A DNA stretch of 64,000 nt. It comes from Hirudo medicinalis (lineage: Eukaryota; Annelida; Clitellata; Hirudinida; Hirudinidae). Both the position numbers and the translations under genes were made by a program. Shown one piece after another: positions 10,501 to 22,800 of the stretch (position 1 is the stretch's first letter; each line of letters opens with the position of its first letter). The notes below the pieces were generated by a model. It made no database searches and was not told the DNA's origin. It worked only from the letters and a program-made list of their open reading frames with translations. Location of the stretch: contig MPNW01000057.1 in assembly GCA_011800805.1 (NCBI GenBank), forward strand, positions 321,468 to 385,467, in the 5' to 3' direction.

Positions 10501-12449
10501 TTCGTGAAATGGGCGAGTTGATTCAGGTTGGGGGTGGTGAGGGACCTGTCTTTGAACTGGACACCATTCTCATCTGCGTAGCCACAATTGGTGAGATCGT
10601 TATTGCTAACATTTTGCTTCTCTTTTCTCATTCTCCTTGAAGTTATACCATACACAATACTAAGCAATGTTTAATCTGTGAAATTTCTAACGTCCGTTCA
10701 CCACGGCATCAATCACTCAGGAGAATGCACACCATAATTCATTTTTTATTGCATTATTTGACCATTTTAAAGTTTTAAATCACAAATTAAAACTCATACT
10801 TGTGATATGTTGGTCATAGATGCACTGCACTCTTCAATATTACTCGTACAGGTTGGCCGACTGGGTTCCTGCATGCGGTCGTAATGGCAACAGTCATAAT
10901 ATGTTGTGTTCGCAACGCAGCCCCACCACCAGGGAGCTATATAAATGGTTGAGCGATTAAAAAGCGTCTCATTCTCATTCGGATACATAAGGAACTTGAA
11001 ATGTTGGCTAAATACAAATGCCTAATCCTTAGTATGCCTCAGGCATGTCCTGTCTTTCACTCATCTTAAATCAGTTAAATGACTCCAAAATATTAATTTG
11101 TTACATGTATTGTTGCACACTTGCACATATATTGCCTATAGTTTCTACCAATTCTTCTCATTTCCAGTTTTGAAGTTCATTTTGTACCTCCTGTGCAGGA
11201 GATGTCCTGCTCCTTCAACAATGGCTCTTGCACAGGACCACAGGAATGATGTCATATCCAACTCTGCTGCTCTCGCCTGTGGCTTCATAGGTATGTTTTC
11301 ACCATGGCAGCTCTTTTTTTAATCTGACAATTTTGCTTTTGTTACTACAAGCTTTCAAGTACTGGAAGTATGCAGACCCAATTGGTGCTATCCTAATTAG
11401 CATCTACATTATAGTTAGCTGGTTCAAGACTGGCAGTGGTAAGTAACTCAGTGTTTAACTTGCTCATTTGTTAAACCAATGTAGAACACTATGAAGCGAT
11501 GTGAAGCATATCTTAACATCAGTATTACCTCTAGTTCTATTGTTTAATTTCATTTCTTGGGCAGCCCAAACAGGTTATTTAACTAAATGCTTACCTTGTT
11601 TACATAAATACACTAAATACTTGATTTGCTACAAGGCTGGGTAGCATTAATAGCTTTAATTAATTCGCAGAAACATTATAGTTATTTTTAGACAAAATCT
11701 TTAACCAGCAATTCTAAAATTTTAAAAGAGAATCACTTTTATGACACTTCTTTGTTGCAATTGCCATCATTGTTAAGCTAATCTGCATTTCTAAGAAAGG
11801 CAACCTCAACTCCTTGAAAGTTTTATTGAGTGTTCACAAGTGATTTTCACATTACAGAGGTATTTCAGTTGGCATTTTATGAACAATATTGAACCTTAGA
11901 CCACAAGTAACCCTTGAAACAACGGATCTACATTCCTCAGAAAGACTGTTGTTATTGCATATTTGAATGACTGACATAATGAAATAGATTCCTTGAGGAT
12001 CACCTAGGAGGGTCGTAGACATCCTAAACTAAAGGGTTGTGCGGCATTCATATCCTATCCACGACTTCACTGATCAAATTACATTTGAATGTCTTACTTA
12101 AAAATAATTTATAGATTAATTCAAGGAATAACTTTTTTGAACAGAGCAGATCAAGCTGCTGACCGGACACACAGCTCGTCCAGACTTCCTCAAGAAGTTG
12201 ACGTGGCTTGCATTAAACCACCATGAAAAGGTCCTCTTCATTGACACCATCAGGGCCTTCCACTTTGGAAATAACTTCCTCGTTGAAGTAGACATTGTAC
12301 TTCCTGGAAACATGACCATGCATGAAGCCCATGACATCGGTGAGTCACTTCAAACCAAATTGGAGAAACTCCAAGAAGTGGAAAGGGCCTTTGTTCACAT
12401 AGATTATGAGATTGAGCACCATCCAACAACTGAACACAAAGTTGTGTGA
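7547..12449 (+). CDS. CDF metal transporter, manganese-type (plant MTP-like)
   Basis: A nine-exon gene for a cation diffusion facilitator that exports divalent metal. Exons: 7547-7639, 8469-8559, 8654-8792, 9766-9922, 10336-10439, 10527-10590, 11168-11290, 11352-11438 and 12145-12449. From exon 2 on, every junction agrees in phase. The exon 1 to 2 join does not, so a small exon or another donor is missing there. The exon 2 donor (gtcata) is weak. The protein resembles plant metal tolerance proteins: RYYKEQ region, six-helix core, then a C-terminal dimer domain (FVEVD-type block, here [10 protein letters not shown], and [10 protein letters not shown]). Metal-site motifs are DSMVD in TM2 and DHRND in TM5, both DxxxD, the pattern of manganese-selective CDFs. 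Introns hold a dispersed repeat (10.85 kb) and a GC hairpin (8976-9008). The substrate is inferred. Confidence 0.88.
8976..9008. other. GC-rich nested hairpin in CDF intron
   Basis: GGGTCGG (8976-8982) pairs with CCGACCC (9002-9008), and inside it GGCCTC pairs with GAGGCC around GCG. It stands out in an AT-rich intron. CTAA follows four bases after the stem, which weakly recalls a Helitron 3' end, though the spacing is short. Confidence 0.45.
10800..10990 (-). repeat. Dispersed short repeat (family 2), copy 1
   Basis: On the minus strand it reads CTTTTTAATCG, then a CTCCCTGG...GTTGCG core and ATGCAGGAACCC. The same order occurs near 25315-25440 (-) and 60815-61010 (+). It sits in a CDF-gene intron. 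It is probably a SINE or MITE; the class is not settled. Confidence 0.55.
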
Positions 12450-12733
12450 AGCACGACCACTTGAACCATGACAATCTCAGATATTGCTTTCATACTTGTT
12501 GCTAATTATTTATGTCTGATGGCATTTTGAAGAACATCTTTGACCTTGTCTTGCGGATGAACGCATCGCAATCCGCTCGAAATGATGTACGCACAAATTG
12601 TTGTTTGTGATAGAAATCGCACAAGTTTTTCGATATTTCTAAGCTTTCAAATGGCCACAGTTTTTGATTGGTTGTGTATTTCGTAATGTTTTTAACATGT
12701 GCCCATCATTTTATGAAGTGGGTTTGCAATGAA

Positions 12734-12739
12734 AATAAA
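12734..12739 (+). terminator. Polyadenylation signal of the CDF gene
   Basis: AATAAA lies 285 nt after the stop codon of the CDF transporter and before the convergent DNAJC16-like stop at 12940. Confidence 0.55.
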
Positions 12740-12939
12740 TGCCACAAATTCTTTTACAACCTTATTCACTTATTCAATTATGACTGGAAACAAAATGACT
12801 CCAAGAAATGAATGAAAGTGCTTTTGCAATTGCATCAGTTACAGAAGTAAAAATTCAAAAATAGATGACTAGACTATTTGCAGATTCTCAAATGCATAAG
12901 AATAACCGATATTTCAATAGATTTCATTGCTGACTTCCA

Positions 12940-15900
12940 TTAGGAATGGGTCATGCTTCTGGGCCACTGACTGATCCTAAATTTCTTCAATTTACCTTGG
13001 CACAGTTTCTCGAGCCAGATCCCCAGGCCTCTCAGAAGATCAAACTCGAAAAGCTTTTCTGAGTCTGTGGTTTTTTTGCTCTCATTGGTTTGGATTTTCA
13101 TCACATTTTCTTGTTCCCTGTTCCGTCTTTTAAGCAGCCCAGAAATCTGAGAGAAGCCGATCTTGTACTCTTCACTGGCAACATCATTGATCTCTTCCTC
13201 ATCACTTTCTTCATCTGATAGCCTGTCTTTTTGAAGAGACAGAGGAAATGCCTTGAAGGAACTTATATGGTACATGAAGTAATATCTCTTCATTCCATTT
13301 ATGGCCAGAACAGTTCCCAAGCAATTCTTGATATTGATATTGGCAAAACTTTTTTTGAGCACCTGGTAGTGCTCTGACTGCCTCAAGGTGGAGTCCAGCA
13401 ATGCCACATACCACGAGAAATACTCATCCAGGTTGACGAAAGCAAACTTGAAGGCTTTTGACCTTGAAAGAAGAGCATAAGTTAAGTTGAAAAAATCTCA
13501 AACCAGATTCATAATTACTTAATGGAGCTTGAGAATAGAGTGTTTACAAATTTCTTAACATTTGATAATGATACATTCTGTTGAGACACTTCATTAGAGT
13601 GTGTTATGAAATCAAGACAGGATTACAATCTGATGCTGTTAAATTAACCTAGCATAGGGTTGAAGGAATGCTCCAAAATATTTGATAAGTCTGTCTTTTG
13701 AAGCAGCATCAACAAAGAGAAGAATGAGACGAACGGTTGGAGCACTATCCAACAGCAGAGATTTGTAATTTTCTGGGCAGAGCATGTTGATGTAAATTAT
13801 GGGCCTGTGATTGTTGATTAGGGCTATCAGACATTAAATTCATGATTACATTACTTATGAATATGCATACTTTTCAGGTTGAATGTTCTTTGTGGAAGAA
13901 TGATGATTGTTAATGTTTGTGGAACCTTCCATCTTTCTTTCAATCATCTGACTCTCCCTCACAGCCAAATATCGAAATCCAAACCCAATCACCACAACAA
14001 ACACAATGGATTTCATTGCTGTCAGATATGTTGCATTGTCGATCCTCAATAATGAAAACAACAAAACAAAAAATAATGTGCATCTGTGATTTAAAATATT
14101 CACATGTTGCTTCTTAGTTAATCTTGGTAATTAATTTAATTGCAACTGTCACAATGAATGAGTTAATGGAGGCAATCAATCAATAAAGACAACTTATTGC
14201 AGAAATAACAAACAAATGTAAAGGAATTTGTGCTCAAAATCTCTAAAGAGAGCAGTCCTTAATGAGAACAAAGTTGATTTACATCAAGCAGAACTTAAAA
14301 GTTGATATGTCATTGCATATAAAAATTATCATTGGTTGAAAATGAAATGAAAAACAAACCCCAAGAAGAAATCAACACTTCCATCACACCACTCTTGCAG
14401 CCTTAACAGGATTCTTTTCCCCAAACTCTGAAAAATAAAAGCAGACACTAGAACGTGATAAGTTTATAAAAAAAAATCACTGCATGTACAAATAATTATT
14501 AATATTAACAACTAATTATCAATATTGTCAGCTTTACTCACCTTCATATGCTCATTAGTGATTTCTTTCTTCAGCTCAACAATGTTTGAAAGAGTGGAAG
14601 GGCTATTAAGGAGCCATTCCAGGAGTTGAACCAACTTCCTTCGAGACCTTTGGAGATTTGAACCATAACTATGCCAGCCACCCTCCAAAAATTCATAGTT
14701 AAGTGTTTTTGAATCTTTGTGCCATGCTATCATTACCTGAAGGCAAACATCAATCGCTCACAGAAAAAAGCTGATTAATATATAAATAACGTAAAATAAT
14801 CAGCTAATTATAATAATATAATGTCAATTATGGTTTAACAATTTAAGAAATTTGTTTTCAAACCTTTAGTGCATTAGATGAAGAATTAAAAATCTCCTTC
14901 CCCCATGTTACAAGTTCCACAAAACTACGTTGTTTCTCCTCAAACACATAAGCAAACTCAACTCTGTCACTATGTACATATTCCTCTGAGAATTTCTTGA
15001 AAGTTTCCAAGTGGCTTGAAAACCTCTTGTCCATGCTGGTCAGCAGAACTACGCACAGCCTTGTAGTCAGAAATTATTATTGTTATTACTACAGAGAAAG
15101 TATGGTCCTCCCCAGAGATAAAACAAAAGATATTGAAGCAAAATGATAAAAATCTAAATCAAAATCTAAATACAATCTCATGTCACCTCAAAATCCATCT
15201 ATCAAAATTTAAGCACTAGATGCATCAACACTTCTTTGTGAAAGATTGTCCTAGTCATTCAGCCTCCTATTGCCAAAAAATTCTGTGATTTCTGGTCATG
15301 AAATTCTAACCTCTCATTCTATCAACTGACCAGTACATCATTCATGGATGATTCCTCGACAAGTCCGTGCATCATGTTATAAATTCAAGTTTGAATTTTT
15401 TCTATTTTAGATTTTCTGTTTAATTTAAACTATTGCTGGACCTCATTAAACAGGTGAATATCAGCACAAAGGATGCCAATTAATTAGGTAAATTAATAAT
15501 TTCTATGCGACTTCCAGATTTGAACTGTGACTTGACAATTGATTCATACAGAATAACAAAAGCATCAAATCAAGGACAAGATATCCCAACAAGGAAGGCA
15601 GAATTACATTTCAAGTAGAGAATACAAAATAAATTCCAATCTCTTCTCGAGCCAAGTAAACAGAAGAATTAATGCAACGGTTAACGGCAGCCAAGAACTC
15701 ACGGAAGATGCCGAAAGGGCCGATTCCTTTGCTAAATTTGGTGGTTAAACATAACATTACAAAATGTTTCTTGCAAACTAAAATGCTCCACCTGAGTCAT
15801 GCCAGACCATTTGAACCAATGAAACTTCAATTACTCAAGTTCCTAGACATATGAAGACATCCACTACTTATTTCCTGCAGACTAGCATTAATATCAACTC

Positions 15901-18234
15901 AGCAAGGAAGTGCCACCCTTAAACATCTCAGAGACATTTATTTTATTTTATTTTTTCTTTAAATATAAGAGACAATTTATTTCAAAATATTTCGAACTAG
16001 GTAACCCATATATACCTTTTTTTTGTTTTAGGGGTATCTGGAGGACATACAAGATCAAACACCACAGGACAAGATATTCGAGAAGTTCTCAGCAAGTGGT
16101 GTTTTGTTATGATCTGATCAAAATGGTCCTTCCTAAATGACTTGATCTGGTAAAATAAGAGTGTAACAAGTAATTTACAGGACATTGAATAACATTTGAC
16201 TCATTCTAACAGAGAGTTTAAAGGACGGGTTCTTGAAATCTTCTTTGAAGACCAGGAGTGTCGGTTTTTCTGACGAGATGTTGAACTTTTCTATGAGTAG
16301 CTTAGAGGCTGGGCTACAATTTTAAATAAATTTGAATAATAACACAAATCAGTAATTTATTTGTTATTAATAATTATTTAAATCAATTGTTTATTTGTTA
16401 AGTCAGTTAATTCTGCAAATGCTTACTTTCTGGTATGTACATATGCTCCAGAAATGTGGGACTTTGCATAAAAAATGCTGGTATAATATGCTAGTGGAGG
16501 CATCAGAGAATTTGTAAAAAACATCAAGGTCACATGGTTTCTATCTTCACTACAAGTCTTGAGGAAATTTAAGTAAGTATTGCCATCAAGCTGAAAATTT
16601 CAAGATAAAATACAAGTTTTAAAATGAATGATTAACTATGATTATCAGAAATTATGGGAATAAAAAAATAATTTATGATGTAAAAATCATCTAATTGTGT
16701 CGACCTCTGCCAAGAAATCCTGAGGAAAAAGGCTCTTAGCAAAGTGTCTCAACTCGTGCAAAGTGGACGAAACATTGACACTCCAGGTGGGTCTGCCTTC
16801 CAAAATGCCAACCAATCCTGACTCTTTGATGAAAGAAGCATGAAGTCTTCTCAACAACCACCTCTCATCCTCCATTATAATCTGTCCACATCTCACACCT
16901 GATCAATTTCAACTTTTACATCCAATTTTGTCCAATACTTTGTACATATTTAAATGAATAAATCATTTATTGCAAATTGCTAAGTATATCTCTTACTTGT
17001 GGATATAACAAAGTTTAACAAAAAAAGTTTTTATCTAAACAGTTTCACAACATACCTTCAAGTGCTAATTCATGGCACCAATCTATCCAATGAACCATGA
17101 GGTCTTTGCAATGTTCACATTCTATTGAATGCACAAACATTATAAATGGGTGTCTGAAACTTTCTGGTTTTACAATTTTGTCAAAATACCTGAAAATTGA
17201 AGTTACATGAAAATGAAATAATAAGAGAATAATAATGTTAATAAAGATGATAACATCAAACCTGATGATGCATTAACAGGAAACTTAAAGCATGAGTAAA
17301 TGATATTGAATTTTTTAGCTTAGAAAATAATGTTGTAAACTACGTGTTTTAGATGTTGACCAAACTATAAGGTTGTACATCTTCAAAACAAAAAGAATAT
17401 TAAAAGACACCTGTTTAAAGCTACTCATAAGTCATGACACATCTACAAAGCCAAACCTAATAATAAAAATAAACATAATACAAACATAATGATGACACAT
17501 GATAAGTAAATGGCAATGAAACATACAAATAACTTTGAAGCTTTAAAAGCTTTGAAACTTTAAACTAACTTTGAAGATATTGTCCAAAGATTGCTTGAAG
17601 TTGATTGCACAAATTGAGAAGTGATGAGATGGAAACCATCACCTTGTATGGCATCATCTTCCTTCAGAAAAATATCTAGTTCACTGTTCCCTTTGCCAAA
17701 CACTTCATAAAGTGACCTCTTTTCAGGATCAGATAGCGTCTGAAATTAAAAATTAGCAAATTATTGTTTGTTATGCAGTGAAATATATCAAATTGAAATT
17801 CCCACCTTATAGGCTTCATTAATAAGGTAGAATCTATAGTTGGCATCCTCACTTGGATTTAATTCAGGATGCCTGGAAATAAAATATAACTAGTCTTTCA
17901 TATGACATTAAAAATAATGTTACTTAGGCTAAATTATTCATTAACACAAATTTTATCAATAAAAAAAACAAACTTAATAGAATGAATAAATGAGTAGAAT
18001 AAATTTCGTAATACCTGGTTAGCCTTTCTCAACTCACCACTTTTTGGCTTCAATCTTAAAAGCATCTTTGATCTCTTTAAGAGATGACTTTTTACTCACC
18101 CCAAGGAGAGAATAAAAATCCGTATCAAAATTATTATTTCCAATATCAGAAGCAACAATAAGTGAGCAAATAAGTACTCCACAAATCAAAATTAAAAAAC
18201 GCAACGAGAACCCTGACAACTGTAGAAAACTCAT
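12940..18234 (-). CDS. DNAJC16: DnaJ homolog subfamily C member 16-like
   Basis: Fourteen exons with consistent phases: 18234-18038, 17872-17806, 17739-17570, 17189-17056, 16898-16705, 16590-16427, 16313-16211, 16146-16016, 15059-14864, 14736-14542, 14427-14360, 14044-13871, 13804-13649 and 13462-12940. The N-terminus is a hydrophobic signal/anchor, followed by a J domain (DFYSLLGVSK...AYKTLSDPEKRSLYE). Next comes a thioredoxin-like domain with CEHC, then family-typical blocks (PTLLVFKEDF), a transmembrane helix (SIVFVVVIGFGF) and the C-terminal GLGIWLEKLCQGKLKKF block. Known DNAJC16 is an ER-membrane J-protein. Oddity: the J-domain HPD triad reads HPE (exon 2), which in other J-proteins weakens Hsp70 stimulation. 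The start is the first ATG before the hydrophobic segment. Confidence 0.87.
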
Positions 18235-18518
18235 GGATACCAAAAATAGCTAAAAGTAGAATCGACTGCAAAAGAAAATCATTAACATAATCGAAGCGAA
18301 ACGCTTTGCATTGAGATTGCAATTGTGTTATGTAACATTATGCTCAATTGAAAGTCCGTGAAAGTTCGAAATTGGTCAAATAAATCTGAGATTATTATTA
18401 CTTATTTCATTAAATAGTTTTAAACTTTATTTTATAATCTTTTTTCAGTGGTTTCTCATTTTAAAATTCATTATACATATGGCACTCTTTCAATGTGTCA
18501 AATACATGTATTAGTAAC

Positions 18519-18563
18519 AGTATTTTATTAATGTCCTCAGCATAACGTGATGAATAGGACAAA
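18519..18563 (-). repeat. 45-nt conserved repeat, copy 2
   Basis: Exact match to 6678-6722 in the same orientation, upstream of the DNAJC16-like gene and just before a dispersed repeat at 18611. Confidence 0.55.
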
Positions 18564-18610
18564 AATCAAATATATCAAAGTACTCATCAAGTTATGCGAA
18601 TGATGCTATT

Positions 18611-18990
18611 CAGTGGCCTAGCGATTTTAAAATCGGTCGAGGTAGGTGGCGGTGGTGAATTAAAGCCCATTTCATTACTAGATGATTAGGACGGTTGGTC
18701 AAGGTACGGGAACACATTATTTTATGTGTACATAAATATTACAACGGCAAAGGTGGAATAGCGGCCAACAATTAATTTCACACTAAAGACATCAGTAAAT
18801 TAGTTATCGAACTTTATAATATTTAATAAATATTGATGTCGAAAGCTTTCCTAATTTACTGAGCTGTATTATGAACAATAAATTAATTATAAATTATTAT
18901 ATATGAATTGTAAGGAGTTAGAAAAATATAAAGGGGCAAACTGTCAGGGGTACGTTTTCCTCGTGGCTACGCCTACGAATCTAATTACTT
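18611..18990 (+). repeat. Dispersed repeat family 3, short copy
   Basis: Starts CAGTGGCCTAGCGATTTT and ends near CTCGTGGCTACGCCTA. The same outer sequences bound 57957-58735, which holds about 400 bp more in the middle. Shared inner blocks include ATTTTATGTGTACATAAATA and GAAAGCTTTCCTAATTTACT-type sequence. The ends look hAT-like, but I could not define exact termini or a target duplication. Confidence 0.5.
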
Positions 18991-19840
18991 AATTGATGTT
19001 CTAAGCTGTATGGGACGTCGCCTTGGGAGGGTACCGTCAAAAGTATCTTCCATATGTTATTATGAAAACGAATGCATCTACAATTTCAATTCAAGCTGAA
19101 GCTTAAAAATAATTAGCTGCAGCTTGCAAGCAAATCAGTGCAAAACATAATACCGGAGGATGAGTAATAACATTGAAGAGACTACGACATACTGAAACCA
19201 ACAGAACTGACAGAGTGCCCATTGCAAACAATTTTTTAACAGATTTGCAACTAAAATAATAGTGGTGTGGTGCTACAAGGTAAAAGTACCATGTTACAAA
19301 GTTAATATTACATTTTAATAAAAATAGTCTATAATTGCAGGAACATTTTCATTTTCACTGAGGCTCAAAATGCCTACAGAATTTTATTAATTTCCTAGCT
19401 TTTTTTCTTTGCAATTTGGAAACTGGAGATGCCAGTTCCTTACATCCATTAAAAAACATTCATAAGGCATCGTGACCAGCTGCACTTTATACGAAAAAAT
19501 GATGATCATTTTCATTTAGCTTCTGCTTCATCATTTACTCTTTAACAAAAAAAAGGGTTAACAAACCAGTGGAGTGCAGCTGTTGAATCAACCAACAGCA
19601 ACTAAGTGCAACAGTTATTAGCATCACTTCATTGCTGTGTAAAAGCACAATTCATACTCATAAAATGTGCAGATTAAAAACAAACTAATATAACAAAATA
19701 GCAATAATAATTGTAATTTTTAGTAGCTCAGCTTGGATATTATAGAAATTAATTAAATAGAATAAAATAACTAAAAGCACAAAAAACATTAAGATTTCAT
19801 TTTATTAATTTATATTATTTTATTTTAATTGAATTGATTT
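18991..19840. other. Intergenic stretch between DNAJC16- and DLEC1-like genes
   Basis: No exon or transposon recognised. TTTATT near 19800 is, on the minus strand, an AATAAA signal shortly after the DLEC1-like stop at 19841. Confidence 0.35.
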
Positions 19841-22800
19841 CTATAAAGACATAAAATGTTCGTCAAGTGTCCCTATGCCCATGACAACCAATTCTCTTGT
19901 GGGTTCCTCTAGTATTCCACAGATGATGAACCTCCCCTGAAAACTCATCACCTCCCTGAAATTAAATGTTGTTTTCTCAAAGTTGATTGAGATTTCAAAC
20001 AACTATCATCATTCATTTAATTGCTCATGTTATGTTGATGAACTTTCAAGATATTCACCATTTTTCACCAATCATGTGAATTGTCTCACAAGATCTACAT
20101 TGAAAGATTCTGAATCACAAAAGAACTTTAAATCACATAACTTTAACAATCTCTATCAACACATTGATTTTTCCATCCACCAATTAAAGAAATATTTGGT
20201 TGATGACTTTTTTTTTTCACTCACCTTGGTGTGAAATATATTTCCAATGTCACAGTTTCATTATTCTTAGATTTTCCAAATGTTCCAAAAGAAGGAACAA
20301 CTTGAAATTCATCACAGGGAGGGCAAGACTCTACAATTCAAATTGGCTATTGATTATTACCATTAATTACCACTACCTATAAATTATCAATTAATTAATT
20401 AACATTAATTAATATACATTAGATAGTTAATAATTGCATAATATTTTACGGAAAGCTCGGAAATCGTGGATGATAATGACCCTGAGGATATTAATTGGAA
20501 ACTGAATTTTAGAATTCCTTTAATAAAATGTTGAACCTACCAATCATCCAATAACTGGCAGAAGATGAAGTGTTTGTAAGAGTAACCTCCCTCCTGCTTG
20601 ATTGGTTGACGAAGCATACACCAAAGTTGATGCAATCCATCGAGAGGCTCCATTTTGGTGATGCAACAGTTGCATAGAGAGGTAATTTTTGCTGTTTGTT
20701 TTGAAGATTTTATTAACATTATAACAACATTATAATAACATTAATAACATTATAATAACTTTAGTAACATTATAACAACATTAACAACACTATAATAACA
20801 TTAAAATAACATTAATAACATTATAACAACATTATGATAACATTATAACAACATTATGATAACATTAATAACATTAGTAACATTATGATAACATTATAAT
20901 AATATTATAATCAATCAGTAGAATCAATTACTTTAATTTCTATTTTGAGCATTTAATAATGTTAGGCAAATGTTAATACAATGGAACTTTGCAGTATGTT
21001 ATCAGCCAATGCTCAATTATTGATCTGTGTCCACTTAACATACCAGCCACTGTTCATGGCTGGGATAAAATCAATTTATGACCATTTATCCATCCGGGTA
21101 GGATTTTCAGGAGTTTTACGCGATTCAAATTTACAAGCCAAAAATTTTCCTTTACTCTCTGCAAAAAGTTGTTATAAATAAGTCCTGTTAGGAAAATTTC
21201 TACAAAGAAATTTCTAGAATGTTCTACAATGTTCTAGAACATGATAGAATGTTGTGGAATATATTTTCTAGACTTTTCTCTTCTGCTCTATAAAGCTCAA
21301 CAGCAATCAGATCATCATTAGTCATTGCTAGTTAGTTGAAAGTGTTATCAAGTCCGTTTTTGCAGATCGACCATCATTTTGTTAGTCCTACTCCATCGAC
21401 TTGCAGCAGTGGTACTAGTGGCAAGTCTGCTGAGAAAAGTCATTTTTCAACACCTACTCCATCCTTCAGCATGGAAAACTTTGTTTGGAAGACCACTGAA
21501 AAAGAGAGAATTAAGCTGCAAGATGTCTGGGCAAAGTTTTTCTACAAGAATCATTTGGCTGATGATCCTCTCTTCAGAACAGCTACAGGAGTCCTGAGGT
21601 TAATGGACCAAATGGGAGAAAACCAGTTCTTCACAGAAAACTTCTTTCTGGCAAGCTTTTAGACAAGATTGAAGCTGAATGTCACAGCAAGATGGCTAAC
21701 TTTCCTGAAAGTTTGCTGTTCTTTCTCAAGATGGATGGTGTGCTAAATACATGTAATGAGTTTGAACTAAGAATTTCTGACTGTAAAATTTTTATGTAAA
21801 TTTTAGAAATACAAACCCTCCAAAGAAAACTAAATGATTTTGCCTTATTTTCCAACTAAAACTTTGAAAATGAAGATTCTGGTAAAAATCTAAAAATCCC
21901 GAAAATCCCATGACCACGGACGGGATTTTTCTCCGCCCCAACCTTGTTATTGTTAGCAGTGTAGAAATAACAGGTAATAATGAAACAATTAGGTAACATA
22001 TTAATGCAAATTAATTAATGACAAAAATAATGTGTCACCTCAGCAAGCAAGTGACCACATTCTGGATTTGGAGAGGAGAAGATTCTGAGTCTCAAGTCAT
22101 CCATGAAGTGAAGTTTCCTCTCCTGGTCATCCTCACAATAATCCCCTCCAACCAATGAATCCCTTCTCAGCATGTCTGGTGTCAGAGAAAACACAACCTT
22201 CACCTTGAAACGAATATTAATTCTGCCCATCACATCATCATCTTAAAACTATTACGATATACTACAATTTCATTTATCCATTTAATAATTTATTAAAAGA
22301 TTTCTACCTTTATCCTTGCCCTAGGTCTGAGAACTATGACGTTTGATCTGTCCCAGAATTTAGATTTCGACGAAGCATCTTTAATGGCCGGTTTACCTTC
22401 AGCTCCTCTCAAAGCCACTCCGCACTGAAACACGACGAATCCAAAAGGAAGCCTCGTCAGCATATCAAAATAAACATCCTCAGCTCCCTCATTTAAAATT
22501 TGTGCCTTGTTGAAATCCAGGAGGCAATCTTTAAGTTCCTACAAAAAATAATGAATCCAATCAAGCAACTCAAGAATTACATTTAAAATTGCACGAATGA
22601 ATTGAAGACTGATCTGAGCAATACTTGCAGTTGATATTTCAATCTGGTGGTAACTAGGCTAAAAATTATTTACACCTCAACCAGGAAATCGACTCATTCT
22701 TTTTGATGTATCAACAAAGATTAAAATAAACTTAAAACGGACAAATGCATAAAAGCCTAAACATAATAAACATTTTAAGGTGGAATCCTTGCCAAAGATA

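Noticed and set aside
20713..20915. CRISPR-like array
   Set aside because: The repeats are imperfect short AT units without spacers, in a eukaryotic intron.
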